A stretch of 64,000 nucleotides of DNA, from NCBI GenBank assembly GCA_964503085.1, contig CAZCYQ010000002.1, positions 62,001 through 126,000 on the forward strand, given 5' to 3'. The position numbers and the translations under genes were made by a program. Under the pieces are notes generated by a model. It was not told where the DNA came from, searched no databases, and was given only the letters and a program-made list of their open reading frames with translations. Source of the DNA: Bin80 sp964503085. Its GTDB lineage: Bacteria; Bacteroidota; Rhodothermia; Rhodothermales; Bin80. The first letter of the stretch is position 1. Each line of letters begins with the position of its first letter. Positions 1-7,691 of this stretch are shown piece after piece.

Positions 1-235
1 TTGATCTTCTCTTGATAACCCGAGCATATGCCCTGCTTCCCCCCGCAACAACACCCGAACGACCATTACGATCCGCACAATATTCTCGGCAAAGCCGGTC
101 CACAAACTTGTCAAAACCACACTTGAAGAGCACGGGCTCTATTGCATCGAGATACGTGTTTGAACTGGAACCGAATTCATGCGAAAAAATAAAGAACTCG
201 CCTTGAGTGCTCTCCGTACGTGTTCCTATTGCCAT
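1..235 (-). pseudogene. IS1182-like transposase, N-terminal part, cut by window edge
   Basis: Reading the minus strand from an ATG at 235 gives an uninterrupted frame that begins MAIGTRTESTQGEFF and contains GFDKFVDRLCREYCADRNGR. This pattern (short basic start, then GFDxFVexxCxxyYAdxxGRP) is how transposases of the IS1182 group start, from memory of that family. After the GR motif the expected YFRxLLIGYFEGI block is not in the same frame; a GYQEKI string that would fit it appears in another frame close to position 1, so the gene looks frameshifted. The rest lies outside the window. The assignment is by eye. It could be an intact gene if the frame break is misread. Confidence 0.5.
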
Positions 236-467
236 GGATTTGTACCATATACAATCTGAACACAAGCGCACTCGTAAAAAATACCCTACCGAGTCTTGAA
301 TCCCGACTTTATCCACAGACTGCTTGGTCTGCAAACACAAGAAAATCCGTTGCGCCAGAGTTCCAGGATGGGCTTAAACTCCGGCCGTGCTCAAGACGGG
401 CAGATGTTTTTGACAACCCAGCAGCGGGATTTACTGCACCACCTTCTAACAAAATTCAAGACTCATT

Positions 468-1841
468 ATGTCTCAAGTTAGTCTCGAATACTTAACGGAC
501 AGCATTCTTTTGGACCCCTCTGCTCAGAGCAATTTTTACTCAAGCCTTTCAGACATACAGCTCTTGGACGAATTGATGGCATACCGGGAACACATCAAGA
601 ACAGACGAGAAGAGCTTAACCGCGAGTTGGTTGCCGGTCGCGGCAAACTGGGGGCATATTTTGGCATGTCTCTGGTGGCCGAGCCAAAGTTTGAACAGTT
701 GATGCGGGCCGCCCTCTACTTCGATCAGTTGCTGGTCAAAGATCCGCTTGTTCCGCATGGCCGAGAATCATCTCACGAGAGTGAAATGATGGAACAGTTT
801 ATAGGCAGTAAGTACGAAAAACTGGACCGCCAAGCGATAGCGGAAGCAGCATGCTTAATCTCTAGATTGTTGCCTCTAGTGCGAGGAGATGTCGTGAAGC
901 TTGTCCCTTCCAGTTTGGAGCACGAGCCTCCGAAAGAGGTCAGGTTTACGTATTCACCCGACCTTTTTTCCGAGCGAGTCCCGGCACCTCTGCTCCCGTG
1001 GTTTTACAATCAAGTAGAAGTATTGCCCGTGAGGCGCCGTGCCGATGGAGTGCTAGAACTCTCAAAGGGATTGGACCTGATGCCGTGCAATGATATCTTA
1101 GTTTGCCTGCGCGAACTTAATCAGGAGCATGTTTTTCATTACTTGCCAATTGTTGAGCAAAAAATGTTACCAAACGGGGAATTAACGATCCAATTCCAGA
1201 AACCAGCCCCGGATCAACGACCAACCCTGGAGGAATTCCAAATCTGGGTAAGGCAGTCGGTCAATCAGGCTTCAGGCTATGCCTTCCGGCGCATTGCATC
1301 AGACCTACGAGTTTCTGCCGCTTGCGACACGATGATGTTCACGGACTCTCAAGGCATTGCTGAGTTCCTCAGACTGCAGGTTACAGAGCACGGAAGGATC
1401 AATGAGGAATTGGCAACGCTTGCCCTACAGTTTGAATTGCCTTTCCTAGACCGTCTCACTGCTGACGATCTAATGATAATTCGGCGGCGGCATGGTGAAT
1501 CATTTGAAGGTTTCCGTTCCGAGCTCCGTCGGCAATTGCGAGAGTTAAGAGGTGTCAGATCACAGAAAGACCTTCAGCGAGGTCTTGAGAACATACAGCA
1601 GGACATAACAGAAGTGCAGATGCGCCGCATCCAGGCACACGCGCGGCAACTCCGAGGTCACCTTTTTCGTGAAGCCGTCATCGGATTTGCCAGCTTAGCC
1701 ACTGTAATTGCCTCCCAAGGCGTTTCTCTCGCTTCTCTGTGGTGGGCTGCCGACAAGGCTTGGGAACATGGTCTTGAATACGGGGAAATTCGACGGAATC
1801 CAGCTTTCTTTGTTTGGCAGCTACAGAAACGTGCGAAATGA
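468..1841 (+). CDS. hypothetical protein, 457 residues, function unknown
   Basis: An uninterrupted 457-codon frame starting at an ATG at 468. I do not recognise the family. The protein is soluble and charged through most of its length. Residues about 345-400 are rich in Arg, Glu and Gln with heptad-like spacing (RSELRRQLRELRGVRSQK and following), which suggests a coiled coil. The stretch after it (AVIGFASLATVIASQGVSLA, about 415-434) is hydrophobic and could be a membrane-associated helix near the C-terminus. No signal peptide, metal motif or nucleotide-binding motif was seen. It stands alone between a transposase fragment on its left and an IS110-family element on its right, so it is probably cargo of a mobile or accessory region. 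Confidence 0.75.
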   Translation: MSQVSLEYLTDSILLDPSAQSNFYSSLSDIQLLDELMAYREHIKNRREELNRELVAGRGKLGAYFGMSLVAEPKFEQLMRAALYFDQLLVKDPLVPHGRESSHESEMMEQFIGSKYEKLDRQAIAEAACLISRLLPLVRGDVVKLVPSSLEHEPPKEVRFTYSPDLFSERVPAPLLPWFYNQVEVLPVRRRADGVLELSKGLDLMPCNDILVCLRELNQEHVFHYLPIVEQKMLPNGELTIQFQKPAPDQRPTLEEFQIWVRQSVNQASGYAFRRIASDLRVSAACDTMMFTDSQGIAEFLRLQVTEHGRINEELATLALQFELPFLDRLTADDLMIIRRRHGESFEGFRSELRRQLRELRGVRSQKDLQRGLENIQQDITEVQMRRIQAHARQLRGHLFREAVIGFASLATVIASQGVSLASLWWAADKAWEHGLEYGEIRRNPAFFVWQLQKRAK

Positions 1842-2540
1842 TATTAAGCACTCTTAGATAACTAATCTGAATTTCCGCGGGTGAATTTGGCGGTGAGTAC
1901 TGGATGAATTGGGCTGCCGTAAGATTCCGTCCATCCCTGCATTCGGCGCTCTCAGGCACATCCTCTCTGTAGGGCGTTGACCACAGCACTCCTCGAGTCA
2001 CATTTCCTCCCTTTGGGCGTAAGGCCCTGGGGGTAGTTGGTTGCTCTCACGTAGTTACCCGCGATAGCGCGCAACCTAACCTTCGCGCGCTGCCCGTGTA
2101 CTCCAGAATCAACTGCTTGTCCCCGTCATAATCAAAGATCTTAATATTGATCGCAAACCTTCAACTCACTCCGTTGTGCCTCGTGTATTAGACAATGGGA
2201 TATCCTGGGTCAGGCGTCCCTAGCCGAGTTGGGCAATCAGATGTTCTCGGCACTCGCCGTAGCCCCATGATGCCCCGCACATCCCCAGCTTTACACCGAG
2301 GTGAGCTGAAATCGACGGACGAGGACTGGAATCTACTCGCGAAGGCAAGTCGTTTTGCCGCGAACGGATACTCCGTTTTCTGCGCGACGATAAGTTCATC
2401 GATTGGAACGATCTCATCGTGGATCTTTCTACCGAGAGTCCGGCCCACCCGACCTCGGCTCTATGTCGACCACACCCGGCGGCTCAAAGGCTGCAAGCAA
2501 TTGATAGCCAGGCGGTATTCTTTGCCGACTTTATGCTGGT
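1842..2540. other. gap with decayed coding fragments
   Basis: No intact gene is apparent. Two fragments look like remnants of protein-coding sequence. On the minus strand around 2050-2165 a short open frame contains INIKIFDYDGDKQLILEYTG. On the plus strand from about 2305 to the IS boundary at 2541 a frame contains CRERILRFLRDDKFIDWNDL and continues until it meets the IS end. Neither has a start and neither family is recognised. The second may be a gene interrupted by the IS element. Confidence 0.3.
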
Positions 2541-2563
2541 ATAGTAGGGCTCTCCGTGACTGG
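2541..2563 (+). repeat. IS110-type element, right (transposase 3') terminal inverted repeat
   Basis: ATAGTAGGGCTCTCC followed by GTGACTGG. It pairs with the repeat at 4021-4042 in inverted orientation, with 11 perfect bases at the tip and scattered matches inward. Confidence 0.65.
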
Positions 2564-2622
2564 GAAGAGCTTCAAATGAGGCGCTATGTTTTCTGCAATT
2601 TACATCATAATACACAACGTGA

Positions 2623-2821
2623 CTTATAGAGGAGCGACTTGGCGGCTTCGACGGCTAATCAGTCTGGTATACGCGTGTTTTGTGCCCTGGCGGGTTGTAA
2701 CGCATGATTTCGGTTCGTGTGGAGCTGCCACGATCTATAACCGCGAGTTCATCGGTAAGCTGCCGATTATCGCAAGCATACGTCGTGGATTCTCCTACCG
2801 TGCCAATCGCTCCTCCATAAG
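2623..2821 (-). ncRNA. candidate bridge RNA of the IS110/IS1111 element
   Basis: Lies in the non-coding DNA directly 3' of the transposase stop. The segment 2623-2643 (CTTATAGAGGAGCGACTTGGC) is the inverted repeat of 2802-2821, with one mismatch and one bulged base, so a transcript would close on itself with a ~20-bp stem. Inside it, 2751-2767 forms a perfect 5-bp hairpin (ATCGG/CCGAT, 7-base loop). Known biology: IS1111-group elements encode a bridge RNA in this 3' end, which guides the recombinase to target and donor DNA. Strings on both sides of the inner hairpin resemble the insertion flanks (see findings). Folding and transcription were not computed or measured; the ends are approximate. 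Confidence 0.5.
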
Positions 2822-2828
2822 CCATGAC

Positions 2829-3971
2829 TTAGGCCCGCACGCGGGTTGTGATCAAGGGGTTTTCCAGGTGCAGCGCTGCCCACAAAAAGCCGACCAGTTC
2901 GCGTGCGATCGCGGTGTTGGCGACACATCGCGGTTTGGTCTGACACAGTTTGTGAAAACGTTTGTACAGTCGGCGTTGCGCTTTCCAAGTAACGGCGACG
3001 ACCTCCGCAGACATCGTTTGTTGTCGTTCTTTTAGCACCCGACTGCATCGCGGAGGCCTTGTATACTTCCACGCGGCGGAGATGACGGCATTTCGCACGT
3101 GGACATTCCCGGTTTTGGTGATGCCACCCCGTTTTGTACGATTCCCCGAGCTATGCTCGCTTGGCACGAGGCCTAAGTAGGACATCAACTGGCGCGGATG
3201 TGAAAAACGCCGAATATCTCCTAACTCAAAAACCAGCGTTAACGCGGTCACCAAGCCGATCCCGCGGAATGCCATCAAAACTTTAACCGGCGCTTTGTAG
3301 CGATCTCGGTTAGCGATCGCTTCTAAATCGGTCTCAATGCTAATCACCTCTCGTTCCAGCTGTTTCAACTGGTGCAGATACGTATGAAGGGTGATGTGAT
3401 CTATCTCCGGCATCGGTAAGGCACAAACCCAGTCATCAAATTTCCGCGTCCAACGGGTCTTGCCTGGATACGCAAACCCACGTGTCTGCAAGAAGCTCAG
3501 AATCCGCTGCTTCGTCTGGCCGATGGCTCCTGTCAGATCTCCCCGACAACGCAGCAACGAACGAATGGCTTCCTGTTCCTCGTCGGGTATATTGATCGTC
3601 GTCAGTAAGCCAGCAGCATACAACGTCGCCAACTTTCTCGCATCCAGCCGATCTGTTTTGATACGTTCGCCTGGACGGCGGGGAATCGAGGAGGGCGCAA
3701 CCACTTCGCACGAAATCCCTTGGGCATCCAGGGCGCGTTGTAAACCAAATCCACACGAAGACGCTTCGTAGTAAGCGTATACCCGGCCATGGCGGTCCTG
3801 AAGCTTCTGGAAATACTTGTGCACCTTCGGCAGGTCATGCAGCAATTCTCGCTCGTCCACGATCTCACTTGTAAGCGCATTGTAGACGCACAACGCGATC
3901 GTCTTTTTGTGCACATCCATGCCAACGGCGATGGACAATCCGGGGGTGGAAGAATTTGTGTAGTTTTGCAT
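2829..3971 (-). CDS. IS110-family transposase (DEDD recombinase)
   Basis: A 380-residue protein from an ATG at 3971; a TTG at 4010 would add 13 residues that overlap the left terminal hairpin, so I prefer the ATG. The N-terminal RuvC-like DEDD domain has D19 (GMDVHKK), E69 (YYEAS), and D107/D110 (KTDRLDARKLA). A coiled middle region leads to the C-terminal Transposase_20 domain, recognisable by GIGLVTALTL and SYLGLVPSEHSSGNRTKRGG, which supplies the conserved serine. All landmarks are present and the frame is intact, so the enzyme is probably active. It excises and reinserts the element, guided by an element-encoded RNA in characterised members of the family. Confidence 0.93.
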   Translation of the reverse strand: MQNYTNSSTPGLSIAVGMDVHKKTIALCVYNALTSEIVDERELLHDLPKVHKYFQKLQDRHGRVYAYYEASSCGFGLQRALDAQGISCEVVAPSSIPRRPGERIKTDRLDARKLATLYAAGLLTTINIPDEEQEAIRSLLRCRGDLTGAIGQTKQRILSFLQTRGFAYPGKTRWTRKFDDWVCALPMPEIDHITLHTYLHQLKQLEREVISIETDLEAIANRDRYKAPVKVLMAFRGIGLVTALTLVFELGDIRRFSHPRQLMSYLGLVPSEHSSGNRTKRGGITKTGNVHVRNAVISAAWKYTRPPRCSRVLKERQQTMSAEVVAVTWKAQRRLYKRFHKLCQTKPRCVANTAIARELVGFLWAALHLENPLITTRVRA

Positions 3972-4038
3972 AGGGCTATTCTCGGTTGGTTGATTGGTGA
4001 ACTCATGCAATGTAGCTCAACCAGCCGGGATAGCCCTA
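3971..4038. repeat. large inverted repeat at the left end of the IS element
   Basis: 3971-3993 (TAGGGCTATTCTCGGTTGG...) and 4017-4038 (...CCGGGATAGCCCTA) are inverted repeats with few mismatches and a ~23-base loop. The outer arm is the terminal repeat itself. It sits immediately upstream of the transposase ATG, where it could form a hairpin in single-stranded DNA or in the transposase mRNA leader. Confidence 0.6.
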
Positions 4039-4042
4039 CTAT
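4021..4042 (-). repeat. IS110-type element, left terminal inverted repeat
   Basis: Minus-strand ATAGTAGGGCTATCC followed by CGGCTGG, reading inward from 4042. It is the partner of the repeat at 2541-2563. Confidence 0.65.
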
Positions 4043-4045
4043 AAG

Positions 4046-4309
4046 ATCTATGAAAGAGAAGGGCAAGATCATCAGGAATCTCCGAAGGGAATTACTAATT
4101 CGGTTGCCCTTTAATTCGGTAACGTTCGGCCAAGAGTGTAAGCGTGTTTTCCGGCCTGAAGACATGTTGCAACATATCTATGAAAGAGAAGGGCAAGATC
4201 ATCAGGAATCTCCGAAGGGAATTACTAATTCGGTTGCCCTTTAATTCGGTAACGTTCGGCCAAGAGTGTAAGCGTGTTTTCCGGCCTGAAGACATGTTGC
4301 AACATATCT
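4046..4309. repeat. two perfect 130-bp tandem copies (plus 4 bp)
   Basis: The sequence starting ATCTATGAAAGAGAAGGG at 4046 is repeated from 4176 with no difference I could find, and the second copy ends with the first four bases of a third at 4306-4309. The period is 130 bp, not a multiple of three, so it does not encode a protein repeat. Each unit contains the palindrome TGTTGCAACA near its end. The array begins three bases beyond the IS left end. Confidence 0.9.
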
Positions 4310-4857
4310 GAGAAAAACAACAAGGAACTACAGATTAGATTGGTTCTTAGCCAAGCAGAAGGGCCGGGTACCTCCGCCTCCCAAACATGACACAACTCCT
4401 AAAATGTCCCGTTGGCCGCGCTCACCCATACTGAAAGATCTATCGAACGAGCTCAAGAGCGGCTCCGTGCCAAATTGATGCGACGTAAGAAGGCGAGCCG
4501 ATATTCCAATCCCGCCGATACTGGCGGTGGCGAGATTCGACTACGGGAAACTGGGACTAGACTTGACCGGAGAGATCACCCGGAAAACAATCGGATGCAT
4601 TAGGAAAAAAGGTCGCCCACGCGGAAGGGGTCAGGCTACAAGCTCTGGTATTGAATCTGTTCATTTGGTCAGCTGCAAATTCGCAAATGACGGTTCTCTT
4701 CGTTCGCTGATTAGTAAGAATAATCAAATACCGCCCGACAATGGAAGCATGACTAGTAGAAGACCATCTCCTGATAGAGTAAAGTTTGATTTTATGCGGA
4801 CAATCAAGTTCCTTCGTACATCGTACAACCCACCGCTGATAAACGATTGTATCTGCT
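4310..4857. other. gap without a convincing gene
   Basis: Short frames exist, the best being an Arg-rich stretch around 4412-4600 (RAQERLRAKLMRRKKASR), but none has family resemblance. The region separates the mobile area from the DUF4159-glyA operon and presumably contains the promoter of that operon near its right end. Confidence 0.4.
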
Positions 4858-5529
4858 GTGACCAGATCGCTGCTCTTTATCTGTCTGATGGTTGCCACTC
4901 CCTGCATGGCGCAGGAGTATGCCCTGTCGATCGCACGCGTGAAATATGGCGGAGGAGGAGACTGGTACAGCGACGAACAGTCACTGCCTGAGCTGCTATC
5001 CTATGTCCGAAACGAAACACTGGTAAATGTGAACCCTAGACCGGAGATCGTCGAACTTTCGACTGATCGGCTGTTTACCTTCCCGTATCTGTACCTGACA
5101 GGACACGGAAACGCTGTGTTCACGGAACAGGAAATCACCCGTCTGCGACAATACCTGGAGCACGGAGGTTTCCTGCACATAGACGACAACTACGGCCTAG
5201 ACCTAGCCATCCGCCGTGAAATGACCCGCGTATTTCCGGAACAGGAATTCGTAGAACTCCCCTTTGATCACCCCATTTACCATACACATTTCTCATTCCC
5301 TAACGGTCTCCCCAAGATTCACGAACACGACGGCAAACCGCCCCAGGGATTTGGACTGTTTGACCAGCATGGGCGCCTATGCGTTTTCTACAGCTACGAG
5401 AGTGATCTGGGAGATGGCTGGGAGCCGGAATCAGTGCACGATCTCCCACTGGACATCCGGGAACCTGCTCTGCAGATGGGAACGAATATTCTAGTGTATG
5501 CTCTGATGGGTGCCAGCCCGTATAACTGA
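4858..5529 (+). CDS. DUF4159 domain protein, secreted
   Basis: A 223-residue protein starting at a GTG. The N-terminus (LLFICLMVATPCMAQ) is a signal peptide with a likely cleavage after CMA. The mature part begins ALSIARVKYGGGGDWYSD, the hallmark of DUF4159, followed by FPYLYLTGHGNAVFTEQE and the GGFLHIDDNYG block typical of the family. The fold is related to glutamine-amidotransferase-like domains, but no enzymatic role has been established and I assign none. It lies 8 bp upstream of glyA on the same strand and is probably cotranscribed with it. Confidence 0.85.
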   Translation: MTRSLLFICLMVATPCMAQEYALSIARVKYGGGGDWYSDEQSLPELLSYVRNETLVNVNPRPEIVELSTDRLFTFPYLYLTGHGNAVFTEQEITRLRQYLEHGGFLHIDDNYGLDLAIRREMTRVFPEQEFVELPFDHPIYHTHFSFPNGLPKIHEHDGKPPQGFGLFDQHGRLCVFYSYESDLGDGWEPESVHDLPLDIREPALQMGTNILVYALMGASPYN

Positions 5530-5537
5530 AAACTACC

Positions 5538-6833
5538 ATGAACCATCTCGCATCGCAGGACCCCAAAATCTTTGCCGCAATTGAACGTGAAGTGGATCGT
5601 CAGAACCACGGACTGGAGCTGATTGCCTCGGAAAACTTTGTGTCCCGAAGCGTCATGCAGGCAATGGGCTCCGTGTTCACCAATAAGTACGCAGAAGGAT
5701 TACCCGGACGACGGTACTACGGAGGCTGCGAGTTCGCAGATACTGCGGAAGAATTGGCTCGCGAGCGCGCCAAACGGCTCTTTAAGTGTGACTGGGTAAA
5801 CGTTCAGCCACACTCCGGTGCATCTGCTAACGCTGCGGTGTACCTTAGCTGCTTGAATCCCGGGGATACATTTCTAGGTCTAGACCTCGCTCACGGCGGT
5901 CATCTAACACATGGAAGTCCTGTTAATTTCTCTGGAATATGGTTCAAGGCAACCTATTATGGCGTCGAGCAGGATGGGCATATTGACATGAACCGCGTTC
6001 GGGAAAAAGCAAAAGCTGTACGCCCAAAACTCATCTCTATCGGAGCCAGCGCATATTCCCGTGACTTCGACTATGAGGCCTTTCGTGCTATTGCTGATGA
6101 AGTGGGGGCACTCCTGTGGATGGATATGGCCCACCCGGCCGGACTCATTGCTGCAGGACTGCTTAATGACCCGCTGCCATACGCTCACATCGTCACAACA
6201 ACAACCCATAAAACGCTTCGCGGACCACGCGGCGGAATGATTCTTGTCGGACGTGACTTTGAAAATCCATTCGGAAAAGTCGCGCGAAAAAGTGGCCGCG
6301 TTCGCAATATGAGCGAACTGCTCGACTCAGCTGTGTTCCCCGGTATGCAGGGTGGCCCGCTCGTACATGTAATCGCAGCCAAGGCCGTCGCCTTTGAGGA
6401 GGCGCTGCAACCCGAATTTGTTGCGTACTCGCGGCAAGTGCAACGCAATGCAACCGCAATGGCAAACGCCTTTTTGTCGCGCGGCTATCATGTCGTAAGC
6501 GGTGGCACTGACAACCATCTTGTTCTGGTTGACCTTCGAAGCAAAAACACCACGGGCAAGGACGCAGAACGCGCATTGCAGGCAGCGCACATCACGGTCA
6601 ATAAGAATATGGTCCCCTTTGATGATAAAAGCCCCTTCGTTACAAGTGGAATTCGTCTTGGAACCGCCGCGGTCACTACGAGAGGTTTTAAAGAGGCAGA
6701 CATAGAACACACGGTTGCGCTGATCGACCATGTGTTGAGTGCGCCGAATGACGAATCAGTTCGGCACGAGGTGAGGAAAAATGTTTATTCGCTCTGCACC
6801 GATTATCCACTGTACGATTTCGTGATCGCCTAA
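5538..6833 (+). CDS. glyA: serine hydroxymethyltransferase
   Basis: A 431-residue PLP enzyme that interconverts serine and glycine while transferring the one-carbon unit to tetrahydrofolate, in the cytoplasm. Landmarks: LELIASENFVS near the N-terminus, EGLPGRRYYGG (substrate/PLP loop), VQPHSGASANAAVY, DMAHPAGLIAAG, and the PLP-lysine motif TTTTHKTLRGPRGG. Length is normal for the family. It directly follows the DUF4159 gene. Confidence 0.97.
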   Translation: MNHLASQDPKIFAAIEREVDRQNHGLELIASENFVSRSVMQAMGSVFTNKYAEGLPGRRYYGGCEFADTAEELARERAKRLFKCDWVNVQPHSGASANAAVYLSCLNPGDTFLGLDLAHGGHLTHGSPVNFSGIWFKATYYGVEQDGHIDMNRVREKAKAVRPKLISIGASAYSRDFDYEAFRAIADEVGALLWMDMAHPAGLIAAGLLNDPLPYAHIVTTTTHKTLRGPRGGMILVGRDFENPFGKVARKSGRVRNMSELLDSAVFPGMQGGPLVHVIAAKAVAFEEALQPEFVAYSRQVQRNATAMANAFLSRGYHVVSGGTDNHLVLVDLRSKNTTGKDAERALQAAHITVNKNMVPFDDKSPFVTSGIRLGTAAVTTRGFKEADIEHTVALIDHVLSAPNDESVRHEVRKNVYSLCTDYPLYDFVIA

Positions 6834-7077
6834 ATAACCGGCGTGTATTTCCCCGAAAGATTTCAGAACAAGGTGCCTGGGAGCAACTGAAAACTCTACG
6901 TAAGCCCGCAAATCTTAATGACTTATCGTGGATGACTACGAATACGGTTCTCGTAGCCGAGAGATGTATAATTCGCCCTTTGAGCGATTCAGCCTGGACG
7001 CATCCTGACGATACTGCATCTGAACCGAGCATCTTGCGCTTGGTATACTCTGGGCGCGTTTCACGCGGAAACGACAG

Positions 7078-7686
7078 ATGACACGAGAGAAGATAGATTA
7101 TTGGCCCTATCTGCACCAATCTGGTCTGTCCCAAAAGATTTATGACAAGGCCTTGGTGTCGGGTAGCCGCGAAACACTTCTTGATCCCGAAGGCCGGCTA
7201 GTTGAGTGGCTCCTGGATATGCGTCTCCCCCTTCTGGACGGCAAGATGTCACGTGAGATTGGAGAACTGATTGCCAACCGATTACGCATGATTGGAATCA
7301 GACAAGTCGCAGGTTCGGGTATTGGTGCTAGCGCCATGGTCTGCGCAACAATTAATGCGTCCGGCTCACCGCCCCTACGGGGAGGACTCGTCAGACTTCA
7401 GCCCAAACCCTACGGACGTCGCCGCCTGATTGAAGGACCGCTGGATCCTGCGACTCCGGTGGTAATTCTTGACGATCTGCTCAATAGTGGAGGAACGGCC
7501 AAGCGAGTACTCAAAGAACTCAGAAGAGAGGGATTTACGGTCGAAGGATACCTGACCATCTTCGAATTCGCATGGGGGGATGGCCGAATGGAACTTGAGA
7601 AGGAGGGGTTGTGGGTTGATGCGTTGATGGAGTTAACCTTAGGTCAGGAAAATGCAGGCAGTTCCGATTCGGCCACGCACGCGTAA
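7078..7686 (+). CDS. orotate phosphoribosyltransferase-like protein
   Basis: 202 residues, the usual size of orotate phosphoribosyltransferases. The PRPP-binding signature VVILDDLLNSGGTAKRVL lies at about 137-154. Upstream of it, GGLVRLQPKPYGRRRLIEGP corresponds to the lysine/glycine-rich loop of orotate PRTases, here Arg-rich rather than Lys-rich. The likely reaction is orotate + PRPP to OMP in pyrimidine synthesis, but another base specificity cannot be excluded. Five bases separate it from tatC, suggesting an operon. Confidence 0.75.
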   Translation: MTREKIDYWPYLHQSGLSQKIYDKALVSGSRETLLDPEGRLVEWLLDMRLPLLDGKMSREIGELIANRLRMIGIRQVAGSGIGASAMVCATINASGSPPLRGGLVRLQPKPYGRRRLIEGPLDPATPVVILDDLLNSGGTAKRVLKELRREGFTVEGYLTIFEFAWGDGRMELEKEGLWVDALMELTLGQENAGSSDSATHA

Positions 7687-7691
7687 AAAGA

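Larger units (their letters stand above)
2541..4042 (-). mobile_element. IS110-family (IS1111-like) insertion sequence, ~1.5 kb
   Basis: The element carries one DEDD transposase gene on the minus strand. Imperfect inverted ends were found by eye: plus-strand ATAGTAGGGCTCTCC at 2541 and, on the minus strand reading inward from 4042, ATAGTAGGGCTATCC. Eleven bases match perfectly and the similarity extends to a shared CTGG. The 1,502-bp span is normal for IS110-family elements. Inverted ends and about 290 bp of non-coding DNA downstream of the transposase are features of the IS1111 subgroup. No target-site duplication was seen, as expected for this family. The exact outer bases are uncertain by a few positions. 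Confidence 0.75.

Noticed and set aside
2195..2629. 144-codon plus-strand open frame
   Set aside because: It crosses the IS boundary at 2541, has no family-like sequence, and is replaced in another frame by more protein-like sequence.
4046..4175. Similarity of CAGGAATCTCCGAA in the repeat to a stretch near 46014 in a Gfo/Idh/MocA gene
   Set aside because: Only about 14 bases match, with no extension on either side; treated as chance.
4046..4309. The tandem repeat as a protein-coding repeat or CRISPR-like array
   Set aside because: The 130-bp period breaks frame between copies, there are only two copies, and there is no repeat-spacer alternation.
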